From: Dactylosporangium roseum
GTDB taxonomy: Bacteria > Actinomycetota > Actinomycetes > Mycobacteriales > Micromonosporaceae
DNA: 64,000 bases
Direction of reading: 5' to 3'
Assembly (NCBI RefSeq): GCF_025264685.1
Contig: NZ_CP073721.1
Span: 3,215,001 to 3,279,000 of the forward strand
Of this stretch, positions 7,957 to 16,893 are shown piece after piece (the first letter of the stretch is position 1; every line of letters starts with the position of its first letter). A program made the translations under genes and the position numbers. Below the pieces are notes generated by a model. It saw only the letters and a program-made list of their open reading frames with translations, searched no databases and was not told the origin of the DNA.

Positions 7957-10900
7957 TAGGCCGCGCCCCCGCCCAGCAGCCGGGTGATCTCCTTGCTCAG
8001 CGCGTTGAGCGAGGAGTGGTCGAACAGCGAGCCGGCGCCGAGGTCGATGCCGAAGTGGGCGTTGATCCGGCTGATGAGCTGCACCGCGGCGAGGCTGTTG
8101 CCGCCGAGCTCGAAGAAGTCCCCGGCCGGATCGATGTCGGTGACGCCGAGCGCCGCCGACCACAGCGCGAGCAGTTCCACCGCCACGTCGCGACCCGCCG
8201 CCGGTGCCGGTGCGGCCGGTGCGGACAGGGCCGGGTGTGTGACGGTCGCCGGCCGCGCGGGCTCGGGCGCGGGTTCGGCATCGGGCCGGTCGATCCAGGC
8301 GATGCCGAGCGGGTCGGAACCGAGGTCGACGAGGACGACCGGGGCCGCGGCGGTGCGCAGCAGCTCCAGGAACACCTCGGCGCCCTCGTCGGGCGACAGC
8401 AGCGCACCGTGCTCGGGCTGAGCGGCCGGCGCGGTGGATGCGGGCGACGCGGTTCGGGCGCCGAAGGCGGGGCGCTCGACGGGGCGCATCACGTAGCCCT
8501 CGGCCCGTAGCACCAGGCACCCGGACCCGCTGTCGTAGAGGTCGAAGTCGACGGCCGCGCGGCCGGCGCGCTGCTGAGCGGCGAAGCGGGCGTGGACGTG
8601 GACGTCGGCGGGGAGCGGGGCCGCGAGCAGGACCCGGCGGTACAGGAACGGGGCGTGCGCGCCGTGCTCCTGCGGGCCGTGCAGGACCCCGCCGGCCACG
8701 TCCAGGAGCGCGGGGTGCACCGGGTGCGCCGGTAGGTCGGTGGCGAAGGAGTCGGGCAGAACGAGACGGGCCAGGCGTTCGCTCGCGTCGCCCCAGGACC
8801 CGGTCAGTACCCGCCAGCGCGGGCCGAAGTCGATCCAACCGGCCTTCTCCCCGTCCAGTTCCTGGGGCAGCCGGGCGGTCAGTGCGTCCAGGTCGGCGAT
8901 GACGTCGGGCGCCTCGGCCGGGAACCGTGTCGCCGTGGCGATCTCGGTCCATGGGCCTTCGCCGCGGGCCGGGCGGGACTGCAGGATGATGCGCTCGCCG
9001 GTGCCGACCGTCCGGACCCGTACCCGGATCCGCTGGGGGCCCTCGCCGACCAGCGGCGCGAGGAACACCACGTCGCGCAGGTCGAGCGGCCAGTCCGCGC
9101 CGCCGGCCAGGGCGCCGCGCACCATGAGCTGCAGCAGGCTCGTGCCGGGCAGGACCGGTACGCCCTCGAAGACGTGCTCGTCGAACTGCCAGTCGCGGCC
9201 GGGCTCGAGCACAGCCTCCAGCGTCACATCCGGATCGGCCGACGTGTCCGCGGAAGGGGCGGACGCGGAGGGGCCCGCGGCCAGGATCGCCTGGGCGACC
9301 GGGGAGCGGGCCAGCATGCCGACGCCGGACCAGCCGGGCCACTGCACCGACAGGGTGCGCCGCCGCGCCGTGGAGCGGGTCAGGCTGTACGCGTCGAGGA
9401 AAGCGTTCGCGGCGGCGTAGTCGGCGCTGCCGTACATCCCGGTCAGCCCGGCCACGCTGGAGCACAGCAGCAGGAAGTCCAGCGGCGCCCGGCGCGCGAA
9501 GACCTCGTCCAGCGCGAGTGCGCCGCCGGCCTTGGGGCGCAGCACCGCGCGCACGTCGTCGCGGCCGCGGCGTTCGAGGAGCCCGCCGCCGGCGATTCCG
9601 GCGGCGTGCACGACGCCGCTGATCGGGCCGAAGCGGGCCTCGACGGCGTCGGCGACGGCGGCGAGCCGCCCGGCGTCGGCGACGTCGCCGGTGAAGACGG
9701 CGATCTCGGCGCCCGCGTCCGCGATCGCCGCGAGCCCGACCTCCACGTCCGCGCGGTCCGGGCGCTCCTGCGGCGCGGTGCGGCCCAGCAGCGCGATGCG
9801 GGGCCGCAGGCCGGTGTCGGCCAGCGCCCGGGCGAGGACCAGCCCCACGCCGCCGAGCCCGCCGGTGATGAGGTACGTGCCGCCCTCGCGCAGCGCGGGC
9901 CCGGCCTCGAGGCGGGTCGCCGGCGCGAGGCGGGGCAGCCAGCGGGCGGCGCCGCGGACCGCTACCAGCGGCCCGTCCTCGCGGGCGATCGCGTCGGCGA
10001 CGGCCGGCTCCGCGGCCCGCGCACCGACGTCGACGAGCTTGCAGCCAACCGCCGGGTGCTCGCGGGCGGCGCTCGCGAGCAGGCCGTGCAGCGCGGCGGT
10101 GGCCGGGTTGACGGGTTCGCCGCCGGTGACGTCGACGGTGTGGCGGCCGAGCACGACCACCCGCACCGGGCGGCGGAGGCGGCGCTGCAGGCCGGCGGCC
10201 GCGGCCAGCGCGCCGTGCAGGGCGTCGAGTCCCCGGGCGAGTTGCTCCTCGAGCGTCGCCGCCGTCACCCCGTCCGGCGCGTCGAGCGTGGTGGCGTGCG
10301 CGAGCAGCACGGTGCCGCTGCCGCGGGAAGCCACCGCGTCCAGCTCGGCTCGCCAGTCGTCCGGGTCGGTGGGGTCGATGGCGGTGGTCGTCGCGGTGCC
10401 GCGGCGGCGGTCGACGACCAGGCGGGTGCGGTAACCGGCGCGCTGCAGGGCGGCCTGGGCGGAGCGGGCGTCCGGGGTATCGGCGGCGGCGAGCAGCAGA
10501 GCGTCGCCGTGCGGGGTGGCGGGCCGGCTCGCGGCGGTGGCCGCGCGCACCCAGCGCAGCTCGGCGGTGCGCCGGCGAGTCCCGGCGGGTTCGGCCGGAG
10601 CAGCCGGGGCAGCCGGGGCAGCGGCCTCCGCCGGCTGAGGCCGGGCCGGCAGCAGCTCGGGCGCGACCTCGATCCAGTAGCGGCGGCGCTGGTACGGATA
10701 CCCGGGCACGGCCACGCGGCGGTATCCGCGCTCGTCGGACCAGGCGCGCACCGGCAGCCCGTCGACCCACAACCTGGCGAGCGTGTCCGGCAGCGCCGCC
10801 GGGTCGTCGTCCGGCCCGTTCGTGGTCAGGCACCGGCTCCGGCTGGCGCGGGCGTCGGACCGGCCGCGCAGCAGCGCCGTGAGGGTGCTCCCGGGCCCGC

Positions 10901-13280
10901 TCTCCACGACGTTGCCCGGCCCGCGGGCGAAGAGCTTGCCGGCCGCGGTGTCGAAGTCCACCGGCTGGACGAGCTGGCGGGCCCAGAAAGCGGGCGAGGT
11001 CGCCTCGTCCGGGCCGACCGCGGCGCCGGTCGCGGCCGACAGCATCGGCACTTCCGGTGCGTGCAACGTCAGCGCCGTGAGCTCCGCCTCGAACCGCTCG
11101 GCGGCCCGCGCCATCGACGGCGAGTGGAAGGCGTGCGAGGTGGCCAGCACCCGGTGCCGCACCCGGCGCCGGCCGAGTTCGGCGGCGACGGCATCGATGG
11201 CCTCCGTGGGGCCGCTGAGCACCACCTGCCGGGGCCCGTTCACCGCGGCCAGGCACACGTCGCCGGCCAGCAACTCCTCGACGTCGGGCGGGTCGGCGGT
11301 GACGGCGAGCATCCGCCCGCGCGGCATGTCCTGCATCGACCGGGCCCGCCAGGCGACCGCGCGCAGGCCGTCCTCGAAGCCGAACACCCCGGCTACCGCG
11401 CCGGCGACGAGCTCGCCGAGGCTGTGGCCGAGCACGACGTCGGGCAGCACGCCCCAGTGCATGAGGCAGTGGGCCAGGGTGTACTCCACGACGTACAGCA
11501 GCGGCTGGGCGACCCCGGTCTCCTCCAGCGCCGCGGCGCCGGCCTCGTCGAGCCAGGCGCCCCGCAGGTCGTGGCCCAGCAGCGGCCGGAGCACCTCGAA
11601 GCCGGCCTCGCAGCCGTCGCGGAACAGCGGCTCGTCGTCGTAGAGGCGGCGGTACATGCCGGGGTACTGGCTGCCCTGCCCCGGAAACGCGAACGCCGTC
11701 TCGCGCACGACCCCGTCGCCGCGGCGCACCCGGTCGCCGTCGCGCAGCGCCCGAGCGGCGTCGGCCCCGTCGCGGGCGACGAGCGCCGCGCGCACGGGCC
11801 GGACCTTGCGCCCGGCGCGCAGCGTGTAGGCGGCGTGCGGCAGCTCGTCGCCGGCCGGCCCGGCGAAGTGGCCGGCCAGCCGGGCGCGGAGCTGCTCCTC
11901 GGCCTCGGCGTTCATCGCCGACCAGGTCAGCACCTCCACCGGCCGCCGCGGCGGCTCGGTGGTGGGCGCCGCGGGCGCCTCCTGCAGGACGATGTGCGCG
12001 TTGGTCCCGCCGATGCCGAACGAGCTGACCCCCGCCCGGCGGGGGCGGCCCGGCTCGGCCGGCCAGTCTCGCAGCTCGGTGCTGAGGAAGAACGGCGAGC
12101 CGGCCCAGCCGATCTCCGGGCTCGGCTCGGCGGCGTTGACGCTCGGCGGCAACTGCTCGTGGCACAGCGCCAGGACGGTCTTGATCACCCCGGCGACGCC
12201 GGCGGCCTGCCCGAGGTGCCCGACGTTGGACTTCACCGAGCCTACCGCGCAGTACTGCGCGGCGAGCGGCCCGGTAGCCGACGCGCGGAACGCGTCGATG
12301 AGGCCCGCGAGCTCGATCGGGTCGCCGACGCGGGTCGCGGTGCCGTGCGCCTCGACGTAGGAGATGTCGGCCGGCCCGACCCCGGCGGCCCGCAGCGCCC
12401 GGCGCACGCAGTCGCTCTGCCCGCTCACGCTGGGCGCGGAGTAGCCGACCTTGCGCGAGCCGTCGTTGTTGACCGCGGAGCCGAGCACCACGGCGTAGAC
12501 GGTGTCGCCATCGCGCCGCGCGGCCTCGAGGGGCTTGAGCAGGACCGCGCCGACGCCGTCGCCGAAATTGGTGCCGGAGGCGTCGGCGGCGAACGATCGC
12601 ACGGTACCGTCCGTCGCGCGCAGCCCGCCGTGCAGCGGCACGTAGCCGCGGTGGTACGGGAACTCGACGTCGACGCCGCCGGCGATCGCCATGTCGCAGT
12701 CGCCGGCCCGGATCGCCGTGCACGCCAGGTGGATCGCGACCAGCGAGCTGGAGCAGGCGGTGAGCACGGTCGCGCTGACACCCCGCAGGTCCAGCTTGTA
12801 CGACACGAAGGTGCTCATGTAGTCGGCGTTGTTGGCGATGTCGACCGCGCTGTACCCGACGATGTCGATGAGCTCGGGGTTCTGTTCGACGTAGTCGTAG
12901 CGGTACCGGTTGACGTTCGTGGCCGCGAACAGCCCGATGTCGCCGGGGTAGCGGCCAGGGTCGTACCCGGCGTGCTCGAGCGTGCTGTGGACGACCTCCA
13001 GCATCAGGCGGTACTGCGGGTCGCGCAGCTCGGCCTCGCGCGGCGTCATGCCGAACAGCTCGGCGTCGAACGCGTCGGAGCCGGCGAGCACGGGGCGGCG
13101 GCGCACGTACTCCGGGTGCGCGATCCGCTCCGGCCGCTCGTGATAGCGCAGCAGCTCCTCGTCGTCAAGGTCGGTGAGACAGTCGCGCCCGCCGGCCAGG
13201 TTCGCCCAGAACTGCTCGAGATCGTCGGAGCCGGGGAAACGACCCGCCATCCCGACGATGGCGATCGGTTCCACCGCCAT
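7956..13280 (-). CDS. Type I polyketide synthase module, KS-AT-KR-DH-ACP
   Basis: This 1774-residue single-module synthase starts at an ATG with a strong AGGAGGTGG ribosome-binding site. In order: KS (active Cys in TACSSSLVAI near 172; EAHGTATRVGDP and NVGHLGQAAG histidines), AT (FPGQGSQ near 530, GHSLGE near 617, ASHAFHSPS: the HAFH signature predicts malonyl-CoA), KR (YLITGGLGGVG near 1137, with the S-Y-N set in CSSVAG and SADYAAANAF), DH (DEHVFEGVPVLPG, HxxxGxxxxP, near 1367, with a second HPALLDVAG motif), and ACP (FFELGGNSLAA near 1728). KR comes before DH, the reverse of the textbook KS-AT-DH-KR order. The predicted action is addition of malonate with reduction and dehydration to a double bond. 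With no ER domain and a second PKS of identical layout (28192-33591), iterative polyene formation is possible. The 1-nt overlapping SDR gene follows. Confidence 0.95.
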   Translation of the reverse strand: MAVEPIAIVGMAGRFPGSDDLEQFWANLAGGRDCLTDLDDEELLRYHERPERIAHPEYVRRRPVLAGSDAFDAELFGMTPREAELRDPQYRLMLEVVHSTLEHAGYDPGRYPGDIGLFAATNVNRYRYDYVEQNPELIDIVGYSAVDIANNADYMSTFVSYKLDLRGVSATVLTACSSSLVAIHLACTAIRAGDCDMAIAGGVDVEFPYHRGYVPLHGGLRATDGTVRSFAADASGTNFGDGVGAVLLKPLEAARRDGDTVYAVVLGSAVNNDGSRKVGYSAPSVSGQSDCVRRALRAAGVGPADISYVEAHGTATRVGDPIELAGLIDAFRASATGPLAAQYCAVGSVKSNVGHLGQAAGVAGVIKTVLALCHEQLPPSVNAAEPSPEIGWAGSPFFLSTELRDWPAEPGRPRRAGVSSFGIGGTNAHIVLQEAPAAPTTEPPRRPVEVLTWSAMNAEAEEQLRARLAGHFAGPAGDELPHAAYTLRAGRKVRPVRAALVARDGADAARALRDGDRVRRGDGVVRETAFAFPGQGSQYPGMYRRLYDDEPLFRDGCEAGFEVLRPLLGHDLRGAWLDEAGAAALEETGVAQPLLYVVEYTLAHCLMHWGVLPDVVLGHSLGELVAGAVAGVFGFEDGLRAVAWRARSMQDMPRGRMLAVTADPPDVEELLAGDVCLAAVNGPRQVVLSGPTEAIDAVAAELGRRRVRHRVLATSHAFHSPSMARAAERFEAELTALTLHAPEVPMLSAATGAAVGPDEATSPAFWARQLVQPVDFDTAAGKLFARGPGNVVESGPGSTLTALLRGRSDARASRSRCLTTNGPDDDPAALPDTLARLWVDGLPVRAWSDERGYRRVAVPGYPYQRRRYWIEVAPELLPARPQPAEAAAPAAPAAPAEPAGTRRRTAELRWVRAATAASRPATPHGDALLLAAADTPDARSAQAALQRAGYRTRLVVDRRRGTATTTAIDPTDPDDWRAELDAVASRGSGTVLLAHATTLDAPDGVTAATLEEQLARGLDALHGALAAAAGLQRRLRRPVRVVVLGRHTVDVTGGEPVNPATAALHGLLASAAREHPAVGCKLVDVGARAAEPAVADAIAREDGPLVAVRGAARWLPRLAPATRLEAGPALREGGTYLITGGLGGVGLVLARALADTGLRPRIALLGRTAPQERPDRADVEVGLAAIADAGAEIAVFTGDVADAGRLAAVADAVEARFGPISGVVHAAGIAGGGLLERRGRDDVRAVLRPKAGGALALDEVFARRAPLDFLLLCSSVAGLTGMYGSADYAAANAFLDAYSLTRSTARRRTLSVQWPGWSGVGMLARSPVAQAILAAGPSASAPSADTSADPDVTLEAVLEPGRDWQFDEHVFEGVPVLPGTSLLQLMVRGALAGGADWPLDLRDVVFLAPLVGEGPQRIRVRVRTVGTGERIILQSRPARGEGPWTEIATATRFPAEAPDVIADLDALTARLPQELDGEKAGWIDFGPRWRVLTGSWGDASERLARLVLPDSFATDLPAHPVHPALLDVAGGVLHGPQEHGAHAPFLYRRVLLAAPLPADVHVHARFAAQQRAGRAAVDFDLYDSGSGCLVLRAEGYVMRPVERPAFGARTASPASTAPAAQPEHGALLSPDEGAEVFLELLRTAAAPVVLVDLGSDPLGIAWIDRPDAEPAPEPARPATVTHPALSAPAAPAPAAGRDVAVELLALWSAALGVTDIDPAGDFFELGGNSLAAVQLISRINAHFGIDLGAGSLFDHSSLNALSKEITRLLGGGAA

Positions 13281-13592
13281 GCGCCACCTCCTGCTGTCGC
13301 TTCGTGCCGGCCCGCGGCGGCGCGCCGCCTTCGTCGGTGACGGCCTTGCCGGATTCTCGATCAGGGCGCAGCACACCATCACGTCCCGCAAAGACGTGAC
13401 CGGCCCCGGCCGCGCTGCGCACACGATGCGGGGGACCCGCATGGCACATGTTTGCGGGACTTCGCCGCACCGGCCGCGGCTGGCACGCTGGGCGGGTGCC
13501 GCTGATGACGCGTCGCCGACCGGGCACGTGTCCCGCCTACCAGCAGCCACCGGGACCGGCCGACACCAGGGCCGAGATGAGCTGGAGGACGG
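13281..13592. promoter_or_regulatory. Divergent promoter region with inverted TTTGCG motif
   Basis: This 312-bp gap lies between the PKS (minus) and the carrier protein (plus). It contains an exact 10-bp inverted repeat, GTCCCGCAAA at 13383-13392 and TTTGCGGGAC at 13451-13460, and an ACATGT palindrome (13446-13451) touching the second arm. A similar arrangement is found upstream of the SARP gene. A good ribosome-binding site (GGAGGA) precedes the carrier-protein ATG. No coding sequence is credible here. Confidence 0.4.
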
Positions 13593-13904
13593 ATGAGCGA
13601 CGACGACCTCGACGTGGTGACCGAGCGGATCGTCGCAGTCTGGCGCGACATCTTCGGCCTGCCGGACCTTGACGCCGACAGCCACCTGCTGGACCTGGGC
13701 GCCAACTCGCTCACCGCCGTGAAGATCCGCTCGCGGATCCGGGCCGAGTTCGGCCGCGAGGTCGAGCTCATCGAGTTCCTGGACCACCCCACGCCGCGGG
13801 AGCTGGCGCCGGTGGTCGCCGCCGCCCCCGAGTGGGACGACGCCCAGGGGTGGGGCGACCTGGACTGGTCCGCCGAGCCCGCGCCCGCCGAAGACGCGCG
13901 GTGA
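13593..13904 (+). CDS. Discrete acyl/peptidyl carrier protein
   Basis: This 103-residue carrier protein has a clear phosphopantetheine site: LLDLGANSLTAVKIRSRI, with Ser in ANSLTA near residue 43. Helix I reads VVTERIVAVWRDIFG, and EFLDHPTPRELA is the usual helix III-IV boundary. The acidic C-terminal extension (WDDAQGWGDLDWSAEPAPAEDAR) is probably disordered and could act as a docking tail. The ATG start has a GGAGGA ribosome-binding site and its stop overlaps the start of the SDR gene (GTGA), so carrier and SDR are made together. The sequence resembles NRPS/PKS hybrid carrier domains more than fatty-acid ACP. It may carry the substrate for the coupled ketoreductase-like SDR or a free condensation protein. 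Confidence 0.88.
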   Translation: MSDDDLDVVTERIVAVWRDIFGLPDLDADSHLLDLGANSLTAVKIRSRIRAEFGREVELIEFLDHPTPRELAPVVAAAPEWDDAQGWGDLDWSAEPAPAEDAR

Positions 13905-14611
13905 CCCCACCGCCGGCCGCGCGGGTCGCCGTGGTGACCGGCGGCAACCGGGGGTTGGGCCTGCAGATCGTGCGACGGCTGGCCGGCGCCGGCCTGCGGG
14001 TGGTGCTGGGCAGCCGCTCGGCCGAGGCGGGGGAGAGGGCCGCGGAAACGCTCGGGCCGCTGCGCGGGCGCGTCGACGTGCGCCCGCTGGACATCGCCGA
14101 CCGGGGCAGCGTCGTGGGGCTCGTCCGCTGGCTGCACCGCACCCACGGCCGCTGCGACGTGCTCGTCAACAACGCCGCGGTCGCCCTCGACGGCACCCAG
14201 GACGCCCTCGGCGCGGACCTCGGCATCGTCCGGCGGAGCATGGAGGTGAACCTGCTCGGCGCCTGGCGGCTCACGCAGGCGCTGGTGCCGGCCATGCGGG
14301 CGCGCCGCTACGGGCGGATCGTGAACCTCTCCAGCGGGGTGGCCCAGTTCGAGCAGCTATCGACCGGCATCCCGGCGTACCGGATCTCCAAGGCCGCGCT
14401 GAACGCCCTCACGGTCATCCTCGCCGACGAGTTGCGCCACGACGGCATCCTCGTCAACGCCTGCTGTCCCGGCTTCGTGCGCACCGAGATGGGCGGCGCC
14501 GGCGGGGCCGACCCGGCCGGCGCCGCCGACACGCCGGCTTGGCTGGCCACGCTCGGCGATGACGGCCCCACCGGCGGCTTCTGGCGCCACCGGGAGCGGA
14601 TTAGCTGGTGA
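13901..14611 (+). CDS. SDR-family NAD(P)H-dependent carbonyl reductase
   Basis: This 236-residue classical short-chain dehydrogenase has TGGNRGLGLQI (cofactor loop), VLVNNAAVAL, the catalytic Ser in NLSSGVAQF and the intact YRISKAAL (YxxxK) pair, and an LVNACCPGFVRTEMGG substrate-loop start. The layout resembles carbonyl reductase-type SDRs. The GTG start at 13901 overlaps the carrier-protein stop. In contrast to the SDR at 7144-7956, all catalytic residues are present. A ketone or aldehyde reduction on a carrier-bound or released intermediate is likely. The gene ends in an 11-bp convergent overlap with the flavin monooxygenase on the other strand (14601-14611), so no terminator lies between them. 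Confidence 0.88.
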   Translation: MTPPPAARVAVVTGGNRGLGLQIVRRLAGAGLRVVLGSRSAEAGERAAETLGPLRGRVDVRPLDIADRGSVVGLVRWLHRTHGRCDVLVNNAAVALDGTQDALGADLGIVRRSMEVNLLGAWRLTQALVPAMRARRYGRIVNLSSGVAQFEQLSTGIPAYRISKAALNALTVILADELRHDGILVNACCPGFVRTEMGGAGGADPAGAADTPAWLATLGDDGPTGGFWRHRERISW

Positions 14612-15626
14612 GCGCGGCCAGCCGCCGCAGGGTTTCCGTCACGTGCTGCGGCGCCAGCCCGTAGTCGACCAGGCAGGCCACCTCGTCCACGCCGATGCCC
14701 GCCAGATCCTCCAGCCGCGCCGCCGCCTGCTCCGGCCCGCCGATCAGGCCCCGCTCCACGGCGTACTTGTGCGCCGAGTAGCGGGACAGCTCGCGCTTCT
14801 CGGCCGCGGTCAGCGGCTCGCCGGGCCCGCCGGCGCGGTCGTTGAGGTCCAGGAACTGCTCCTGGTAGGCGATCAGCGACGGCTCGGCGGCCGCCACCGC
14901 CAGCGCCGTGGTCTCGGCCACGCACGCGTGCAGCATCAGGGTGACGTGCGGCGCCCGGTCCGGTGCGTGCGCGGCCAGGGCGGTGCGGTAGGTGCGGATG
15001 TTGCGTTCCAGCGTTACCCGGTCCAACTGCAGGAACGCGGTGAGCACCCGGCAGCCGCGCCGGCCGGCCTCGGTGAACGTGTCCGGCGCCGAGGTCGCGG
15101 TGAGCCACAGCGGCAGCTCCGCGCGCACCGGCGCCGGGAACGTGCGCACGGCCTGGCCGCCGCTGACCTGCACCGTTTCGCCGCGCCACAGGGTGCGCAG
15201 GGTGTCCACGGCGGCGAAGGTGTACTCCCGGCGCTGCTCGAACGCGCACCGGGCGAGCGCGAAGTCGCCGCGGTTCCAGCCGGCGGCCAGCGACACACCG
15301 GCCCGCCCGCCGGAGAGCGCGTCGACCAGCGCCCACCGCTCGGCGATGCCGACCGGGTCGTGCAGCGGCACCACGACGCTGCCGGCCCGGATGCCGATCC
15401 GCTCGGTGCGGGCCGCGAGCGCCGCGCCGAGCACCGCCGGGTCGGGGAAGAGCCCGCCGAACGGGTGGTAGTGCCGCTCCGGCAGCCATACCGCCTCCAG
15501 GCCGAGTTCCTCGGCGAGCCCGGTGACGCGCAGGATCTCGGCGTAGCGGTCCGGGCCGCGACCTCGGTCGGCCCCGGAGAAAAACATGACGCTGATCGTG
15601 GGCCGCCCGGCACCCATGGCGGTCAC
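14601..15626 (-). CDS. Luciferase-like (LLM) flavin-dependent monooxygenase, MupA/Atu3640-like
   Basis: This 341-residue TIM-barrel flavin enzyme begins ISVMFFSGADRGRGPDRY and continues with LEAVWLPERHYHPFGGLFPDP, AARTERIGIRAGSVVVPLHDP and GRAGVSLAAGWN, all typical of the luciferase-like monooxygenase family found inside or beside NRPS/PKS modules. Members use reduced FMN from a partner reductase to hydroxylate, often at the alpha or beta position of carrier-bound acyl chains. The start is a GTG at 15624-15626 overlapping the aldo-keto reductase fragment stop. No flavin reductase is visible in the window, so reduced flavin must come from elsewhere. A second, only distantly related LLM enzyme lies 239 nt upstream in the same operon (15865-16893). 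The oxidised position is unknown. Confidence 0.88.
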   Translation of the reverse strand: MTAMGAGRPTISVMFFSGADRGRGPDRYAEILRVTGLAEELGLEAVWLPERHYHPFGGLFPDPAVLGAALAARTERIGIRAGSVVVPLHDPVGIAERWALVDALSGGRAGVSLAAGWNRGDFALARCAFEQRREYTFAAVDTLRTLWRGETVQVSGGQAVRTFPAPVRAELPLWLTATSAPDTFTEAGRRGCRVLTAFLQLDRVTLERNIRTYRTALAAHAPDRAPHVTLMLHACVAETTALAVAAAEPSLIAYQEQFLDLNDRAGGPGEPLTAAEKRELSRYSAHKYAVERGLIGGPEQAAARLEDLAGIGVDEVACLVDYGLAPQHVTETLRRLAALTS

Positions 15627-15868
15627 GCGTCGGCGGGGCGGGCGAGCACGGCGTCGATCTCGGCGAGCGCGCGGCCCAGCACCCGCTCGGCCCGTCCCCA
15701 GCCGTAGGCGTGCGCCGTGTCGAACAGGTTGACGCCGACCTCGCGGGCGTGCCGGACGGCGGCTACCGCCTCGTCCTCGTCGTAGCCGCCCCAGTGCCCG
15801 CCGAGCTGCCAGGTGCCGAGGGCGATCCGGGAGACCGCCGGGCCGTTGCGGCCGAGTGTGTCGCTCAC
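15623..15868 (-). CDS. Truncated aldo-keto reductase (N-terminal fragment)
   Basis: This 81-residue product matches only the N-terminal quarter of aldo-keto reductases: VSRIALGTWQLGG (first strand), then NLFDTAHAYGWGRAERVLGRAL, which holds the catalytic Asp and Tyr of the family (family length is usually 280-340 residues). It then stops after EIDAVLARPADA, and the catalytic Lys and His strands and the cofactor-binding end of the barrel are absent. The GTG start has an AAGGA ribosome-binding site, and both ends overlap neighbouring LLM genes by 4 nt, so the fragment is translated within a compact operon rather than lying in a decayed gap. It may be an internally deleted relic kept because its stop and start couple the flanking genes, or a reused small protein. 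Reductase activity is not expected. Confidence 0.65.
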   Translation of the reverse strand: MSDTLGRNGPAVSRIALGTWQLGGHWGGYDEDEAVAAVRHAREVGVNLFDTAHAYGWGRAERVLGRALAEIDAVLARPADA

Positions 15869-16893
15869 GATGGCGTCCTTTCGGTCAGGGTGTGTCCGGC
15901 ATGGGCCTGCCCGGCATGCCGCAGCGCCTCGGCGGCGTGGTGGAGGTCGTCCTCCCGCAGCGGCGTGCTGAGGATCAGCGTGGTGGCTCCCATCCGCAGG
16001 TAATGCGCGAGCACCTCGCCGACCTGGGCGTAGCTGCCGACCAGGAACGGGCAGAATTCCTTGGCGACCCGGAACGGGTGCAGCCAGTACACCTCGCCGG
16101 GCAGGTCTGGCTGCTCCCGGCGCCCGCGGTGCCAGTCGGCGTCGAAGCTCGGCGCGGTGAAGGCGTGGTAGCGCGCGTTGAGCGGATCGGCCGGGTACCG
16201 CTGTCGCGCCACCCGCCACGCCTCGGCCGCGTCCGCGCGGGCGATGATGCCCAGCCGGATGCCGGTGCCGCGCAGGTCCGTGTCGGCGGCGTCGTACTCG
16301 GCCGGCGCCTTGGGGTAGGTGAGCCGGACCGCGCCCAGCGCCGCGGCGGCGTCGGCCGCCTTCGGCGAGGAGCCCGCGACGAAGACCTTCGGCTCCAGCC
16401 CGGGCGGCAGCGGCGGGTGCAGCGTCGCCTGCACGATGCGGTAGTCGCCGCTGTGGCGCGAGACCGGCCGGTCGCCGCGCAGCAGGGCCGCCATGATCTC
16501 GCCGTAGGCGACGAGCCGGTCGTAGCGCTCGTCGTGCTCGTGGGTGTCGCCCAAGGCCCGCAGGTGCGGCCGGAAGCTGCCGGCGACGAGGTTCAGGTCG
16601 ACGCGCCGGCCGTACAGGCAGGCGATGGTGCTGACCATGCGCGCCGCTGTGTAGGGGTGCATGTACAGCGGCTGCACGGCGACCAGCGGGATCAGCCGCT
16701 CGGTGCGGAGGACGATGAGCTGCGCCGCCGCCCACGGGTCGATGGACTGGTTGTCGGTGAAGACCAGCAGCCCGCGCAGGCCCGCCGCCTCGGCCCACTC
16801 GGCCACCGCGTCGATGTCGCCGCCGTAGCCGGGCCGCGCCAGGCTGAGCCCGGCCGGCGGGCAGGTCGAGTACACCTCGAGGAATCCGCTCAC
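15865..16893 (-). CDS. LLM-class flavin-dependent monooxygenase, alkanesulfonate monooxygenase-like
   Basis: This 342-residue flavin monooxygenase of the SsuD branch shows GGDIDAVAEWAEAAGLRGLLVF, IPLVAVQPLYMHPYTAARMVST, RVDLNLVAGSF, a long EYWLHPF-like loop (GEVYWLHPFRVAKEFCPFLVG) and LRMGATTLILSTP at the end. The pattern differs clearly from the MupA-like LLM protein nearby, so the pair is not a recent duplication. The start is GTG 16891-16893 with a GGAG upstream. It is the first gene of the minus-strand oxidase operon and faces the SARP gene across a 369-bp gap. It may carry out a hydroxylation, N-oxidation or Baeyer-Villiger-type step on the assembly-line product using FMNH2. The substrate is not predictable. 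Confidence 0.87.
   Translation of the reverse strand: MSGFLEVYSTCPPAGLSLARPGYGGDIDAVAEWAEAAGLRGLLVFTDNQSIDPWAAAQLIVLRTERLIPLVAVQPLYMHPYTAARMVSTIACLYGRRVDLNLVAGSFRPHLRALGDTHEHDERYDRLVAYGEIMAALLRGDRPVSRHSGDYRIVQATLHPPLPPGLEPKVFVAGSSPKAADAAAALGAVRLTYPKAPAEYDAADTDLRGTGIRLGIIARADAAEAWRVARQRYPADPLNARYHAFTAPSFDADWHRGRREQPDLPGEVYWLHPFRVAKEFCPFLVGSYAQVGEVLAHYLRMGATTLILSTPLREDDLHHAAEALRHAGQAHAGHTLTERTPS

Noticed and set aside
9174..13340. A 1388-codon open frame on the plus strand opposite the PKS
   Set aside because: It is antisense to a complete KS-AT-KR-DH-ACP gene, has arginine/alanine-rich low-complexity translation and no recognisable motif; long antisense frames are expected in G/C-rich DNA.
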